This document shows positions 56,728 to 64,000 of a DNA stretch of 64,000 nucleotides, in pieces (within the stretch, counting starts at the first letter, position 1; every line of letters begins with the position of its first letter). The notes under the pieces were generated by a model. It was not told where the DNA came from. It did not search any database and saw only the letters and a list, made by a program, of their open reading frames with translations. The translations under genes and the position numbers were made by a program. The stretch is from positions 2,720,501-2,784,500 of the forward strand of contig NC_011898.1 of the NCBI RefSeq assembly GCF_000022065.1, in the 5' to 3' direction. Source of the stretch: Ruminiclostridium cellulolyticum H10. GTDB lineage: Bacteria > Bacillota > Clostridia > Acetivibrionales > DSM-1351.

Positions 56728-56746
56728 TTAACGCCTCCATTATTAA

Positions 56747-56792
56747 ACAGTGTGTTGACAATTCAACATTCATATATTATATTAACAGTGTG
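56747..56792. promoter_or_regulatory. Overlapping divergent promoters with operator-like repeats
   Basis: Plus strand: TTGACA (56755-56760), a 17-bp spacer and TATATT (56778-56783) point to the TetR-type gene. Minus strand: TATAAT preceded by TTGTAT at 17 bp points to the ABC genes. Direct repeats ACAGTGTG lie at 56747-56754 and 56785-56792, and the inverted repeat GTTGA-CAAT-TCAAC (56754-56767) covers the plus -35 box. The arrangement would let the regulator shut both promoters. Confidence 0.7.
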
Positions 56793-56896
56793 ACATTAAT
56801 ACAACAATCAAATTCTTAATAAATGTAAGTTACCCGACAAATATTAAATAAATGTTTAGAAAATAACAAATTATTTTTTTGCAATTGGAGGACTTT

Positions 56897-57469
56897 ATGG
56901 AAACTCAAAAAACGGACAGGCGTGTAAGATATACGAAGATGGTAATTAAGGACAGCCTTGTTAAGTTTTTAAGAGAAAAACCAATATCAAAAATCACCGT
57001 AAAAGAAATTTGTGAGGATGCAGATATTAACCGTGCTACTTTTTACGCACATTATACGGATCAGTATGATTTACTTCAGAGGATTGAAAATGAAATAATT
57101 GACGATATAAATTTATATTTGAAGGATTATGATTTTAAAGAAAATAACCTTGCCGATGTTGAAATAATCGAAAGAATTCTGGAATACATTGCTGAAAATG
57201 CAGAGCTTTTTGACCTTTTGCTTAATTTAAACGGAGACATTAAATTTCAGCGGGAGGTCATTAATATAATAGGACAGCAGCATTTTTTACCAATAATAGG
57301 ATCTAATTCCATGGAAAAAGAGGATGCGGAATATTTATATCATTTTTTAGCATCAGGTGCTGTGGGTGTCATTCAGATGTGGCTGAAGGACGGTATGAAG
57401 AAATCCGCCAGAGAAATAGCAGAATTGATACTTAAAACTTCAATTAATGGCAGGACCTCATTTATATAG
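56897..57469 (+). CDS. TetR/AcrR-type transcriptional regulator
   Basis: 190 residues from ATG 56897, 5 nt after GGAGG. The N-terminal helix-turn-helix covers about 10-60 (KPISKITVKEICEDADINRA and TFYAHYTDQYDLLQRI), typical of TetR family proteins; the C-terminal ligand-binding half is diverged, with G-A-V-G-V-I-Q-M-W near the end as in the TetR_C group of Firmicute regulators. It is divergent from the MacB-type transporter and probably represses it and itself. Confidence 0.9.
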   Translation: METQKTDRRVRYTKMVIKDSLVKFLREKPISKITVKEICEDADINRATFYAHYTDQYDLLQRIENEIIDDINLYLKDYDFKENNLADVEIIERILEYIAENAELFDLLLNLNGDIKFQREVINIIGQQHFLPIIGSNSMEKEDAEYLYHFLASGAVGVIQMWLKDGMKKSAREIAELILKTSINGRTSFI

Positions 57470-57482
57470 GATAAGGTAAAAA

Positions 57483-57510
57483 GGGGCTGTTGCAAAACAG
57501 TCCCTTCTTT
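57483..57510. terminator. Intrinsic terminator after regulator gene
   Basis: GGGGCTGTT-GCAA-AACAGTCCC hairpin followed by a T-rich run, between two convergent genes. It resembles the end sequences of the 42313-42617 palindrome. Confidence 0.85.
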
Positions 57511-57524
57511 TGTAATCACATGTA

Positions 57525-58727
57525 TTAATAGTCTTCTTCATCATATACAGTGATTTTTTGAGTCTTTGTTATATCACCGCAAGTTATTGTGATTGTGGCC
57601 GTTCCCACACCTACCGGGCTAATAAGACAAATGCCGTCCTCATCAAGCTTACCAACGGTAACAACCTTAGTGTCAGATGAAGAAACAGTAATGGTTCCCG
57701 GTGCATTATACGGATCTTTTGAAATCTCTAATTCAACCGGATCATCACCGACATACAATTCAGTTTCTTCAAAATCACAATCAAGGTCTTCCAGTACAAC
57801 TTCCTTTACCGTAAGCTTACAAGTACCAATCAGCTTGTTTTTATCAGGAGTTTTTGTATTTTCATATATTGTTACGTTTGTTTTTCCTACTTTTTTACCT
57901 TTTAAATAAATAGTGTCACCTGATTTGGATTCTTCAACAATACTTTTATCTGAGAATACAAACAGGTAATTAACATCTGTCCTATAATTATTTATAAGTT
58001 CAAAAGCCCATATACTTGAACCTAAATCAACTGAGCTATCTCCGGAGAGTGTTGCTTTTTTAACAGTATACTTTATTTTACCAACTGTTCTGGTACTTTT
58101 ATTATAGGTTTCTTTAACTGTAACGGTATATGTTCCGGGTGCTTTTGCAGTAAAGCTTTGTGAAATGAAATACATACCGTCAAATTGACTGAGTTTTTCT
58201 TTCATAGTAAAATTCTTGCTATTTGAGACGTATGTATATGTTGCATCGTTATTACGGTAAGAGAATTCAAGAACTTCCTTTGAAACACTTGTTCCCATAG
58301 GCACTACAGGTATGTAATCCTGAGATACTGTTGAATTTTTTACTGTAACAGTACAAGTACCTACTTTAGTAGTTTTTCCGTTTAATTTCTGATTACAGGT
58401 AATAGTAGCATTTCCTGCTTTTACTCCAGTCAAATATGCAGTTGTGCCACTCACTTTAACTTTAACGATATTATTATTACTTGAGGTGAAGCTGTAGGTG
58501 GCTTTATTAACTGAATTTGCTACCTTTAAGGAATACTTGTCGTCTTTTGAATAATAATCATAATTTCCGACAATACTTCCAGCTCCAATAGTCAGTTTAG
58601 ACTGGATTGAAGGCTTGGCAGCGGCATTTGCTACGTTTGTTGCTAATCCTGCCGGCAGTATTAGTGTTACGACCAACAGCATGCAAATAAAAATTCTTGC
58701 AGTTCTGTTTCTTTTTAAGTGGTACAT
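57525..58727 (-). CDS. Secreted protein with bacterial Ig-like (BIG_2-type) domains
   Basis: 400 residues; a signal peptide covers about 1-36 (NVANAAAKP). The rest is all-beta. It shows repeated Ig-like features of the BIG_2 type, e.g. SSNNNIVKVKVSGTTAYLTG and VKAGNATITC, and again SSDTKVVTVGKLDEDGI and GVGTATITITCGD. Each ends in a T-x-T-V-strand. No cell-wall anchor is visible. The DNA is AT-rich like its neighbours. It is a surface or secreted protein of unknown function. Confidence 0.8.
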   Translation of the reverse strand: MYHLKRNRTARIFICMLLVVTLILPAGLATNVANAAAKPSIQSKLTIGAGSIVGNYDYYSKDDKYSLKVANSVNKATYSFTSSNNNIVKVKVSGTTAYLTGVKAGNATITCNQKLNGKTTKVGTCTVTVKNSTVSQDYIPVVPMGTSVSKEVLEFSYRNNDATYTYVSNSKNFTMKEKLSQFDGMYFISQSFTAKAPGTYTVTVKETYNKSTRTVGKIKYTVKKATLSGDSSVDLGSSIWAFELINNYRTDVNYLFVFSDKSIVEESKSGDTIYLKGKKVGKTNVTIYENTKTPDKNKLIGTCKLTVKEVVLEDLDCDFEETELYVGDDPVELEISKDPYNAPGTITVSSSDTKVVTVGKLDEDGICLISPVGVGTATITITCGDITKTQKITVYDEEDY

Positions 58728-59210
58728 CGTTTTAACCCCTCCAAAAAGTATTTTTATTACATTTACTGGAATGTTATACCTTCCAGCTTCATTTAATTAC
58801 AATTATATCGTAAATCTTGCAATTTACAACAATATTTTTCTAATTCATTCCATTATTAGTCTTAAAATGTACTTAGGGTTAAAAAAGCCCATTAAGGTTC
58901 CCAATTTATTTTATACATATGAGCTTCAACAAGTCTTTGCCGGGTTAGGATCGCACTCAAAAGAGTATAAACTATAGCTTGAACTGTGTTCTTTAAAGAT
59001 GTGCTATTAAATGCACATAGAGGGGCTACCTTATTAATAACTTTTTGATATGACCTTTTAAATAAATCACTTCAATTATATGATTTAGTTCGCTTAATAC
59101 TTATAGATCTGTCCCGTACATAAAAATTCACCCAACGAAATTAACACGCCCAAACAAAAAGTAAGTTGCTCTATTGGACTTATTGATGCCCATTCTAAAC
59201 CGTTTGATGT
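58728..59210. other. 483-bp gap without a supportable gene
   Basis: AT-rich. Open frames here are short and have no recognisable pattern. It presumably holds the promoter of the BIG_2-type gene near its left end; I could not place one with confidence. Confidence 0.5.
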
Positions 59211-59423
59211 TCATAGATAGACACAACTTATTTCTCCTGTATACATGTACGAGGTATAATGGATGCCTCCGTCTCCCCTATAAACACCGCCTTCAAAATG
59301 TTCGTCACTATGATCCCGTGTAGATGTTGGAATTGATGATTCGATATATGCAAAGGTCACTGAAACAAAAACTAATATTATCGTTAAACAAAGTGTTACT
59401 AATCTTGTTAATCCATTTTTCAT
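59211..59423 (-). CDS. Small secreted peptide, unknown function
   Basis: 70 residues; ATG at 59423 with AGAAGGA upstream. A lysine start and hydrophobic stretch (LVTLCLTIILVFVSVTFA) form a signal peptide of about 25 residues. The mature part is about 45 residues, rich in Asp, His and Gly (DHSDEHFEGGVYRGDGGIHY) and ending with one Cys. I know no family. A signal peptide with a good ribosome site supports it as real. Confidence 0.55.
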   Translation of the reverse strand: MKNGLTRLVTLCLTIILVFVSVTFAYIESSIPTSTRDHSDEHFEGGVYRGDGGIHYTSYMYTGEISCVYL

Positions 59424-59997
59424 GATTTATTCCTTCTGTATAAATATTTAAACATGCATGGTATTTCATGTTAATAAATGTAATTAATTGTTTAATTTGT
59501 ATATTGTAATGCCAAATGTAAAATTATAGAATGAAGTTGTTAACAAGCTTGCTAATATATGAACATAGAATAAATGAACTATTTTTTTACTTTTCACTTG
59601 GCTATTGTTCTTAAAATATGCCTCTAAAAAATTTAAGTAATAATTCATTTATCCAAAATATACTACATAGGAGGTCGTTATGTTAATTAAAAATTACAAA
59701 AAATTAGTACTTTTAGTAATACTAGCATTTACTCTATCAGGAACATTTTTGTTAACTCCGATTGTCAATGCTCAGGTCACTGTGATGTATGACACACCTG
59801 CTGATGGATTTGACAGTACTCTACAAACCTCAAATTGGTCTGCAATAGGATATTATTGGACGGCTGCACCAATAGCAACTCCCGGAAAACTTTCTGTTAC
59901 TTACGATGGAAGTACTTTTCAGGCTGACGGTGTTACTTTAAATTCTGATAATTACGGATACGGGGCATATTCAACTATAATGCCCCCCAATGTCAAG

Positions 59998-60001
59998 ACA
60001 A
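59998..60001. repeat. Target-site duplication, left copy
   Basis: ACAA; the right copy is at 61379-61382. Removing the element with one copy restores the host codon frame AAG ACA ACC GTA. Confidence 0.8.
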
Positions 60002-60170
60002 ACATTTTTAAATTTTAGTTAGGTCTCCTTTCGATGGGTGTATAGTGTTTGTTAGAGCTTGTCAAGGTCTTAAAAATGTTGTTTAATTGACAAGTTTGGA
60101 TACCAACGTCTATTCTTGGTAGCTTTATAAAGGCTCCTGCCTTACAGCGAGAATAGATATCTGCCTAAGC

Positions 60171-61004
60171 TTAGGCAGTTTTTTCTGCTAGGGTTCTATA
60201 ATAAACTTCTCCTGGTGTCCTATACTCTAAGGTCTGATGTGGACGGTAAATGTTGTAATAAGCTATATACTCCTGAATAATGTTACGTAATTGCTTAGGC
60301 GTGGAATATTCCTCAAGATATAGCTTCTCCCATTTCAGACTGCGCCAGAAGCGTTCAATACAGATATTATCAAGGGCTTGACCTTTTCCATCCATTGATA
60401 CTTTTATGTTGTTCTCTTTCAAAAGATTTATATAATCTTCACAGGTAAACTGGGATCCTTGATCACTGTTAATAATTTCGGGTTTCCCATGTGCTGTGAT
60501 AGTCCTTTTCACCAGATTGAGGACAAGACTTTTATCCATGGTATTGGATAATTCATAACCGACGATATATTTGGAATGCCAATCGATGATAGCTGCTAAA
60601 TACATATGACCTTTGGGCATCCGACAATAGGTAATATCCACTGACCATACCTGATTAGGCCTATCAATTGTAAGCCCTCTGAGAAGATATGGATGGACAT
60701 ACTTCAATCGGCCCCGTTTACTTAGGTTGGGTCCTGGGCAGATTCCATAAATGTTCATTTCCCTCATATAACGGCGGGTACGCTTCTTGTTGATGTTTAT
60801 GCCATGATCCCTATGAAGGATATGCGTCATACGCCGATACCCAAGTGAAGAGTCTCTCGTATAGATTTCATCAATAAGCCATTTAATACGGTATTCTTCG
60901 CTGCGATCAGGTTCGTGCGGCTGATAGTAAAGCGTACTCCGATTAAGCCCTAGCAACTGGCACTGTCGAGTAATGGTCAGCTTTTTATGTTTTTTATCCA
61001 CCAT
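60171..61004 (-). CDS. IS3-family transposase OrfB (DDE integrase)
   Basis: 277 residues. An HTH_21-like N-terminus (LLGLNRSTLYYQPHEPDR) precedes an rve-type catalytic core: Asp in VWSVDITYCRMPKGH, Asp in INSDQGSQFT and Glu in CIERFWRSLKWE, the DDE triad. It overlaps OrfA by 11 bp in another frame and has no good ribosome site of its own, so it is probably made by frameshift or slippage from OrfA. The stop codon lies inside a perfect 18-bp palindrome. Confidence 0.95.
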   Translation of the reverse strand: MVDKKHKKLTITRQCQLLGLNRSTLYYQPHEPDRSEEYRIKWLIDEIYTRDSSLGYRRMTHILHRDHGININKKRTRRYMREMNIYGICPGPNLSKRGRLKYVHPYLLRGLTIDRPNQVWSVDITYCRMPKGHMYLAAIIDWHSKYIVGYELSNTMDKSLVLNLVKRTITAHGKPEIINSDQGSQFTCEDYINLLKENNIKVSMDGKGQALDNICIERFWRSLKWEKLYLEEYSTPKQLRNIIQEYIAYYNIYRPHQTLEYRTPGEVYYRTLAEKTA

Positions 61005-61320
61005 GCTTTGGCGGCTCTGTCGGCAGGCCGAATTGTTCAGATTTTTTTTTGAGCCAGTTACGCTCTACGGTTAACTGACCTATTTGCCTGTGAAGCTCGT
61101 CAATCTGAGCTTCATGTACCTGCTTCAATTGTTCGGTTTCATCAGCATCATCACTGAAAGCACGGTTGGCATTCTTTATGAACTCAGATTTCCAACGCGT
61201 AAGCTGATTTGGTTGGATTTCGTACTTAGCAGCGATCTCTGTCAATGTTTGTGCCTCTTTTAAGACTTCGAGGACTATTTTGGTTTTCTGTTCAGGGGTA
61301 AAAGTTCTTCTCTTTTTCAT
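60994..61320 (-). CDS. IS3-family transposase OrfA
   Basis: 108 residues. It has the helix-turn-helix of IS3/IS911 OrfA proteins (FTPEQKTKIVLEVLKEAQTL, then AAKYEIQPNQLTRWKSEF) and a leucine-rich coiled coil at the end. A run of nine A's (61032-61040 on the minus strand) lies near its 3' end. Loss of one A there during transcription would join OrfA to the OrfB frame, which is open back to this point; a classic -1 ribosomal shift would instead meet a stop at once. Confidence 0.93.
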   Translation of the reverse strand: MKKRRTFTPEQKTKIVLEVLKEAQTLTEIAAKYEIQPNQLTRWKSEFIKNANRAFSDDADETEQLKQVHEAQIDELHRQIGQLTVERNWLKKKSEQFGLPTEPPKHGG

Positions 61321-62605
61321 AGCTTTATTCTAACTAATTTTTTGGATTTTGTCGTCTAGTTTCTTGGATTCATTATAAACAACCGTAAGCTTAAAACCAA
61401 ATACTCCTTATGTTATGTCAGGTTATGTCAGAGCAACCAATGTTGTAGTAAATCCTAATCATCTACAATATGGAAATAAAAGCCCTTTCGGATTTTCTGT
61501 AAAAATTGATAATTTTGATAATCCGTGTCCCGATAAAACAAAAACCACACTTTTATTAAACTCAGAAACAAATAGTACTGACGGATGGAAAAAACTCGAA
61601 TTCCATTTCATTTCTTTTCCATCAGGTAGTACAACTCTTAATTGCCATCTTGGTAACTATTATGGTGATGCCAAAGGAAAAGTCGAATTTGCAGGAGTTA
61701 CATTAAAAGAAGACGCTAGCTACAGAAAGGTTTCTCACTCAGACTTTGCGGCGGCAGTCCCTGTAAGTCAACTAGTAAACCATTCTGTAAGTGATTTAGC
61801 ATTAGATAATTGGGGTCTTAAACTCAACGCTGCTACGCAAAAACTTAAAGAATTAACCGGTATGAATTTAGGAGTAAGTCAGTGTTTCATGCATAATAAT
61901 CAACAATTAGATATCGATTACAACGAACCTTATGCATGTGCATATACAGGTGGATATCCACCTTGCCAGTTTAGCACAGCAGCCTCCGACTTTACTATGC
62001 AATATGCTCCTAATCAAGATGCTGTAGAACATGGACAACTTCATGAAATTTCACATACTTATAATACAGACCTTAATCGTGTATGGAACTTTAATGATGA
62101 AATATTTACTAATGTCCGTGCTACATATGCTGCTGTAGAAAATAATTTAAAAGTAGTTTGTGCTGATTCTTTAGAATCATATAATAGTCCATATCAGGGA
62201 ATGAGGTATAAGCAATTATATGATTCCAGATTGGCAGAATATTTATCCAATCCAAATCAATACACAAGAGGTTACGAACTCTATGCTATGGCCGGTATTT
62301 ATTTAAGAATGGTTTACGGTGATTCGTCAGCCGGTTTACCTCCACTTGGTTGGAATGTATTTAAAGAATTCTTTACAAATGGAATTCGTTACACTCCTAG
62401 GAATACAATGCCATTAATCCCATCCTTAACTTATGAAAACGACTTTAAAGTTTTTAATGACGGTTTGGATATTATTGCACAGATTTCAGGTAAGAGAGTT
62501 TCCGAGATTATTAACTATATTCCAAATGGTTTTTACTGGAACTGGTACAATTATCCTTCACAGTATCCTTTTAAAACTATAAAGGATTAGATAATTTTAA
62601 GTATA

Positions 62606-62648
62606 GATGTCGAATTAGTGGTAAGTACCGCCAATTCGGCATCTTTTT
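62606..62648 (+). terminator. Intrinsic terminator after the metallopeptidase gene
   Basis: GATGTCGAATT ... AATTCGGCATC stem with inner GTGG/CCGC pairing, followed by TTTTT, 16 bp past the stop codon. Confidence 0.88.
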
Positions 62649-62729
62649 ATTTTCAGCAAATACGACAATTTATTAACAAGCATGAAACCTCCATGCAAAT
62701 ATTATCCCATTTCAATTTGGTTACAATTA

Positions 62730-62759
62730 TTGACAAATAGCTTCATCCTGGCTTAATAT
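62730..62759 (+). promoter_or_regulatory. Strong sigma-A-type promoter
   Basis: TTGACA (62730-62735), an 18-bp spacer and TAATAT (62754-62759). It drives the short broken reading frame at 62811 and perhaps the region beyond. Confidence 0.65.
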
Positions 62760-62810
62760 GCTAATGTAAAGCAACTATATTTACAAAATCAGGTTAAAGG
62801 AGTGTTGAAA

Positions 62811-62890
62811 ATGACAGTAAAAATTAATAATGAGGTACTTGATATATAACTGAATATCGAACCCGAAAGCAAATTATATATATTTTTTTG
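62811..62890 (+). pseudogene. Very short broken reading frame
   Basis: ATG at 62811 with AAAGGAG upstream gives MTVKINNEVLDI and then TAA. The frame goes on open for 15 more codons after the stop (LNIEPESKLYIFF). It may be a remnant of a small gene whose promoter and ribosome site survive, or a leader peptide. No family is recognisable. The region 62,591-63,096 otherwise holds only the promoter and terminator hairpins noted separately. Confidence 0.35.
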
Positions 62891-62979
62891 AACATGCTTT
62901 TGTGGTCAAATCTATAGTGTATTTAGCATACACTTTTTGTAGCCGTCACTTGATTAGTAAATAATATGCTTTACAAATT

Positions 62980-63003
62980 ACACGATGGGTATCGTGTTTT
63001 TTT
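62980..63003 (+). terminator. Terminator-like hairpin
   Basis: ACACGAT-GGGT-ATCGTGT stem-loop followed by a run of T's. Confidence 0.75.
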
Positions 63004-63015
63004 ATTGCAAAAATA

Positions 63016-63044
63016 ACCGTGGTTACATGAATCACGGTATTTTT
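63016..63044 (+). terminator. Second terminator-like hairpin
   Basis: ACCGTG ... CACGGT hairpin with TTTTT behind it, only 13 bp after the first one. Confidence 0.6.
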
Positions 63045-63096
63045 ATGCCCTCTTAGGGATTAAAACAATATTAAATGTAAGGAGTTTAAATTATAT

Positions 63097-63565
63097 TTGA
63101 GTAATGTAACAATCATCTCATAAGAATTGGCTTGAGCACACTGCCATAAGCCAACTTAATAGTATCGCTTCTCTACCGGGCGTAGTAAATGCGGTGGGGC
63201 TGCCTGATTTACATCCCGGCAAAACCCCTGTCGGTATAGCTATAATCACGGAAGGAATTATATACCCTCATCTGGTTGGAAACGATATTGGCTGTGGAAT
63301 GGCCTTGTTTATGACTGAACTAGAAAGAAGAAAGTTAAAACTCGACCGGCTTGTAAAAAAGGCTGAAAGCCTTGAAAGCTTGAGAGAAATCTAGCTGCCG
63401 GGCGAATTTGAGGATATTAATATCTGCAGACTGTCAAACCTTATCCAAGAAAAGAATGATGCAAATTTCTCTGTCCAAAAAAGAAATATGTGGGAACAGC
63501 ATAATGCTTTGGAAAGAGGTAATCCAATACGAATTTATGAAGGAAAGGAATTCATAATAAAATAA
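63097..63565 (+). pseudogene. Broken rtcB-like RNA ligase gene
   Basis: A TTG start (63097) behind AAGGAG reads MSNVTIIS and meets TAA at 63121. In the next frame NWLEHTAISQLNSIASLPG and VVNAVGLPDLHPGKTPVG continue through NDIGCGMALF, the metal-site signatures of RtcB RNA ligases, so one small frameshift has occurred. TAG at 63391 then ends the frame. The same frame continues open to TAA 63565, but that part lacks the GGGNHF motif and the rest of the RtcB catalytic core. The gene is thus frameshifted, stopped and internally deleted, with about 60 codons of unclear origin at the end. Confidence 0.85.
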
Positions 63566-63611
63566 ATTAGTTAAGCCTTAGTATTGAATTATTATACTTT
63601 TTGCTTAAATA

Positions 63612-63666
63612 AAAGATGTGTACCAAATTTGATAATTACGTCAAAATCCGATACACATCTTTATTA
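63612..63666. terminator. Bidirectional terminator hairpin
   Basis: AAAGATGTGTA and TACACATCTTT form an 11-bp perfect stem with a second inner stem (TTTGA/TCAAA). It lies between the rtcB remnant and a convergent gene. Confidence 0.8.
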
Positions 63667-63716
63667 TTCAGTATATTACTTTATTAACATCTCAGAATAC
63701 TAGCTTTTTGTTGGTT

Positions 63717-64000
63717 CTATTCAACTAAACTGCTTATATGTTCAGCATTAACGGCAGAAAACGTGAATACCTTACTATCATCTTCCAGGTCAGCTTCTGA
63801 AATTTGGGCGTCGGTGAAGAAAAATCTCCATGTCCAAGTTTTACTGTCATAGTAGTTAATAACACCGTAGTAATAGGCCAGACTAGAATCACTTACACTA
63901 AATGCAACTTGTTCCGTTGGCGGAGTATACACCTGATTGCCAATCATAAAAGTAACAGTATCAGCCAGATCTTCAAATTTCATAAACCAACCGTATGGGT
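63717..64000 (-). CDS. Hypothetical protein, probably partial at the right edge
   Basis: At least 88 residues from the ATG at 63983, but the frame stays open to the window edge (P-Y-G-W-F before that Met) and no ribosome site precedes the ATG, so the true start probably lies outside. Aromatic-rich stretches (SLAYYYGVINYYDS, KTWTWRFFFTDAQ) and an acidic C-terminal half suggest a small globular domain. I do not recognise it. Confidence 0.5.
   Translation of the reverse strand, partial: PYGWFMKFEDLADTVTFMIGNQVYTPPTEQVAFSVSDSSLAYYYGVINYYDSKTWTWRFFFTDAQISEADLEDDSKVFTFSAVNAEHISSLVE

Larger units (their letters stand above)
60002..61378 (-). mobile_element. IS3-family insertion sequence
   Basis: About 1377 bp with two overlapping transposase genes on the minus strand. 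It is flanked by ACAA at 59998-60001 and again at 61379-61382, a 4-bp target duplication that is confirmed by the restored host reading frame. Terminal inverted repeats are weak by eye (both ends share a TTAGTTAG-like block about 15-40 bp in). The left 170 bp is non-coding and holds an inverted repeat (CTTGTCAA...TTGACAAG) and the palindrome CTGCCTAAGCTTAGGCAG. Confidence 0.88.
59680..62590 (+). pseudogene. Secreted HExxH metallopeptidase gene interrupted by an IS3-type element
   Basis: The 5' part (59680-60001) has GGAGG, a signal peptide and the start of a carbohydrate-binding-like beta domain. The 3' part (61383-62590) continues it and holds HGQLHEISHTY, a zinc HExxH motif as in M60-like or gluzincin proteases, with YELYAMAGIYLRMVYGD downstream. 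Removing the element and one ACAA copy rejoins the frame exactly (...PPNVK-TTVSLKPNTPYV...), giving a 509-residue protein. As it stands, the upstream frame ends inside the element at TAG 60016-60018. The family assignment beyond a HExxH peptidase is tentative. Confidence 0.85.

Noticed and set aside
58860-58977. Short plus-strand frame ending FYTYELQQVFAGLGSHSKEYKL
   Set aside because: No start with a ribosome site, no known domain; treated as non-coding gap.

Overview
The window looks like chromosome of an AT-rich, cellulolytic, anaerobic Gram-positive bacterium of the Ruminiclostridium / Clostridium cellulolyticum type. The evidence is an endoglucanase ending in a type I dockerin, strong GGAGG ribosome-binding sites, GTG/TTG (and one apparent ATT) start codons, and many clostridial surface-protein families. 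No rRNA, tRNA or CRISPR array was seen.

Region 1 (1-22,897, all minus strand) is a hybrid NRPS/PKS operon, cut by the left window edge. In transcription order it encodes a SyrD/PvdE-type exporter, a lipoprotein-like Ntn-hydrolase of the C45 (penicillin acyltransferase) type, a 9.7 kb FAAL-ACP-C-A(Gly)-PCP-KS-KR-DH-ACP protein, a KS-(decayed AT)-ACP protein, and a TubC-docked C-FkbH-PCP-C-A(Ser)-PCP NRPS. Neither PKS module has a working acyltransferase: one AT is gone and the other is a remnant without its Ser and His. An FkbH (glycerate-loading) domain sits in the middle of the line. The logic reads fatty acid, Gly, two ketide steps, glycerate, Ser, and more beyond the edge.

Region 2 (23,129-28,514, minus) is a three-gene operon: a RodZ-like HTH/one-TM protein and two secreted proteins with a copper-amine-oxidase-N-like domain plus TPRs. 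All three share an odd short G-N-x-I motif. Region 3 (28,914-36,627) holds the dockerin endoglucanase and a giant GLUG-repeat surface protein whose signal peptide is out of frame by one base at an A6 tract.

Region 4 (36,759-42,307) has a TIR + SLATT (DUF4231) gene pair that looks like an uncharacterised two-gene defence module. It is followed by a UvrA-like ATPase (apparent ATT start), a beta-lactamase-fold serine hydrolase and an FMN-dependent dehydrogenase in one operon. Region 5 (42,308-43,666) is a scrapyard: a 305-bp imperfect palindrome framed by terminator halves, a PNPOx-like gene, and two gene remnants.

Region 6 (43,649-50,351, minus) is a tight cluster of three radical SAM enzymes, one fused to a Nudix domain, followed by a three-gene ABC exporter; no precursor peptide is visible. 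Region 7 (50,402-57,469) has a GH94 phosphorylase and a MacB/FtsX-type ABC transporter divergent from a TetR-type regulator, with overlapping promoters and operator-like repeats. Region 8 (57,525-64,000) holds small or large secreted proteins, a secreted metallopeptidase cut by an IS3-family element with a 4-bp target duplication, an rtcB pseudogene and a partial gene at the right edge.
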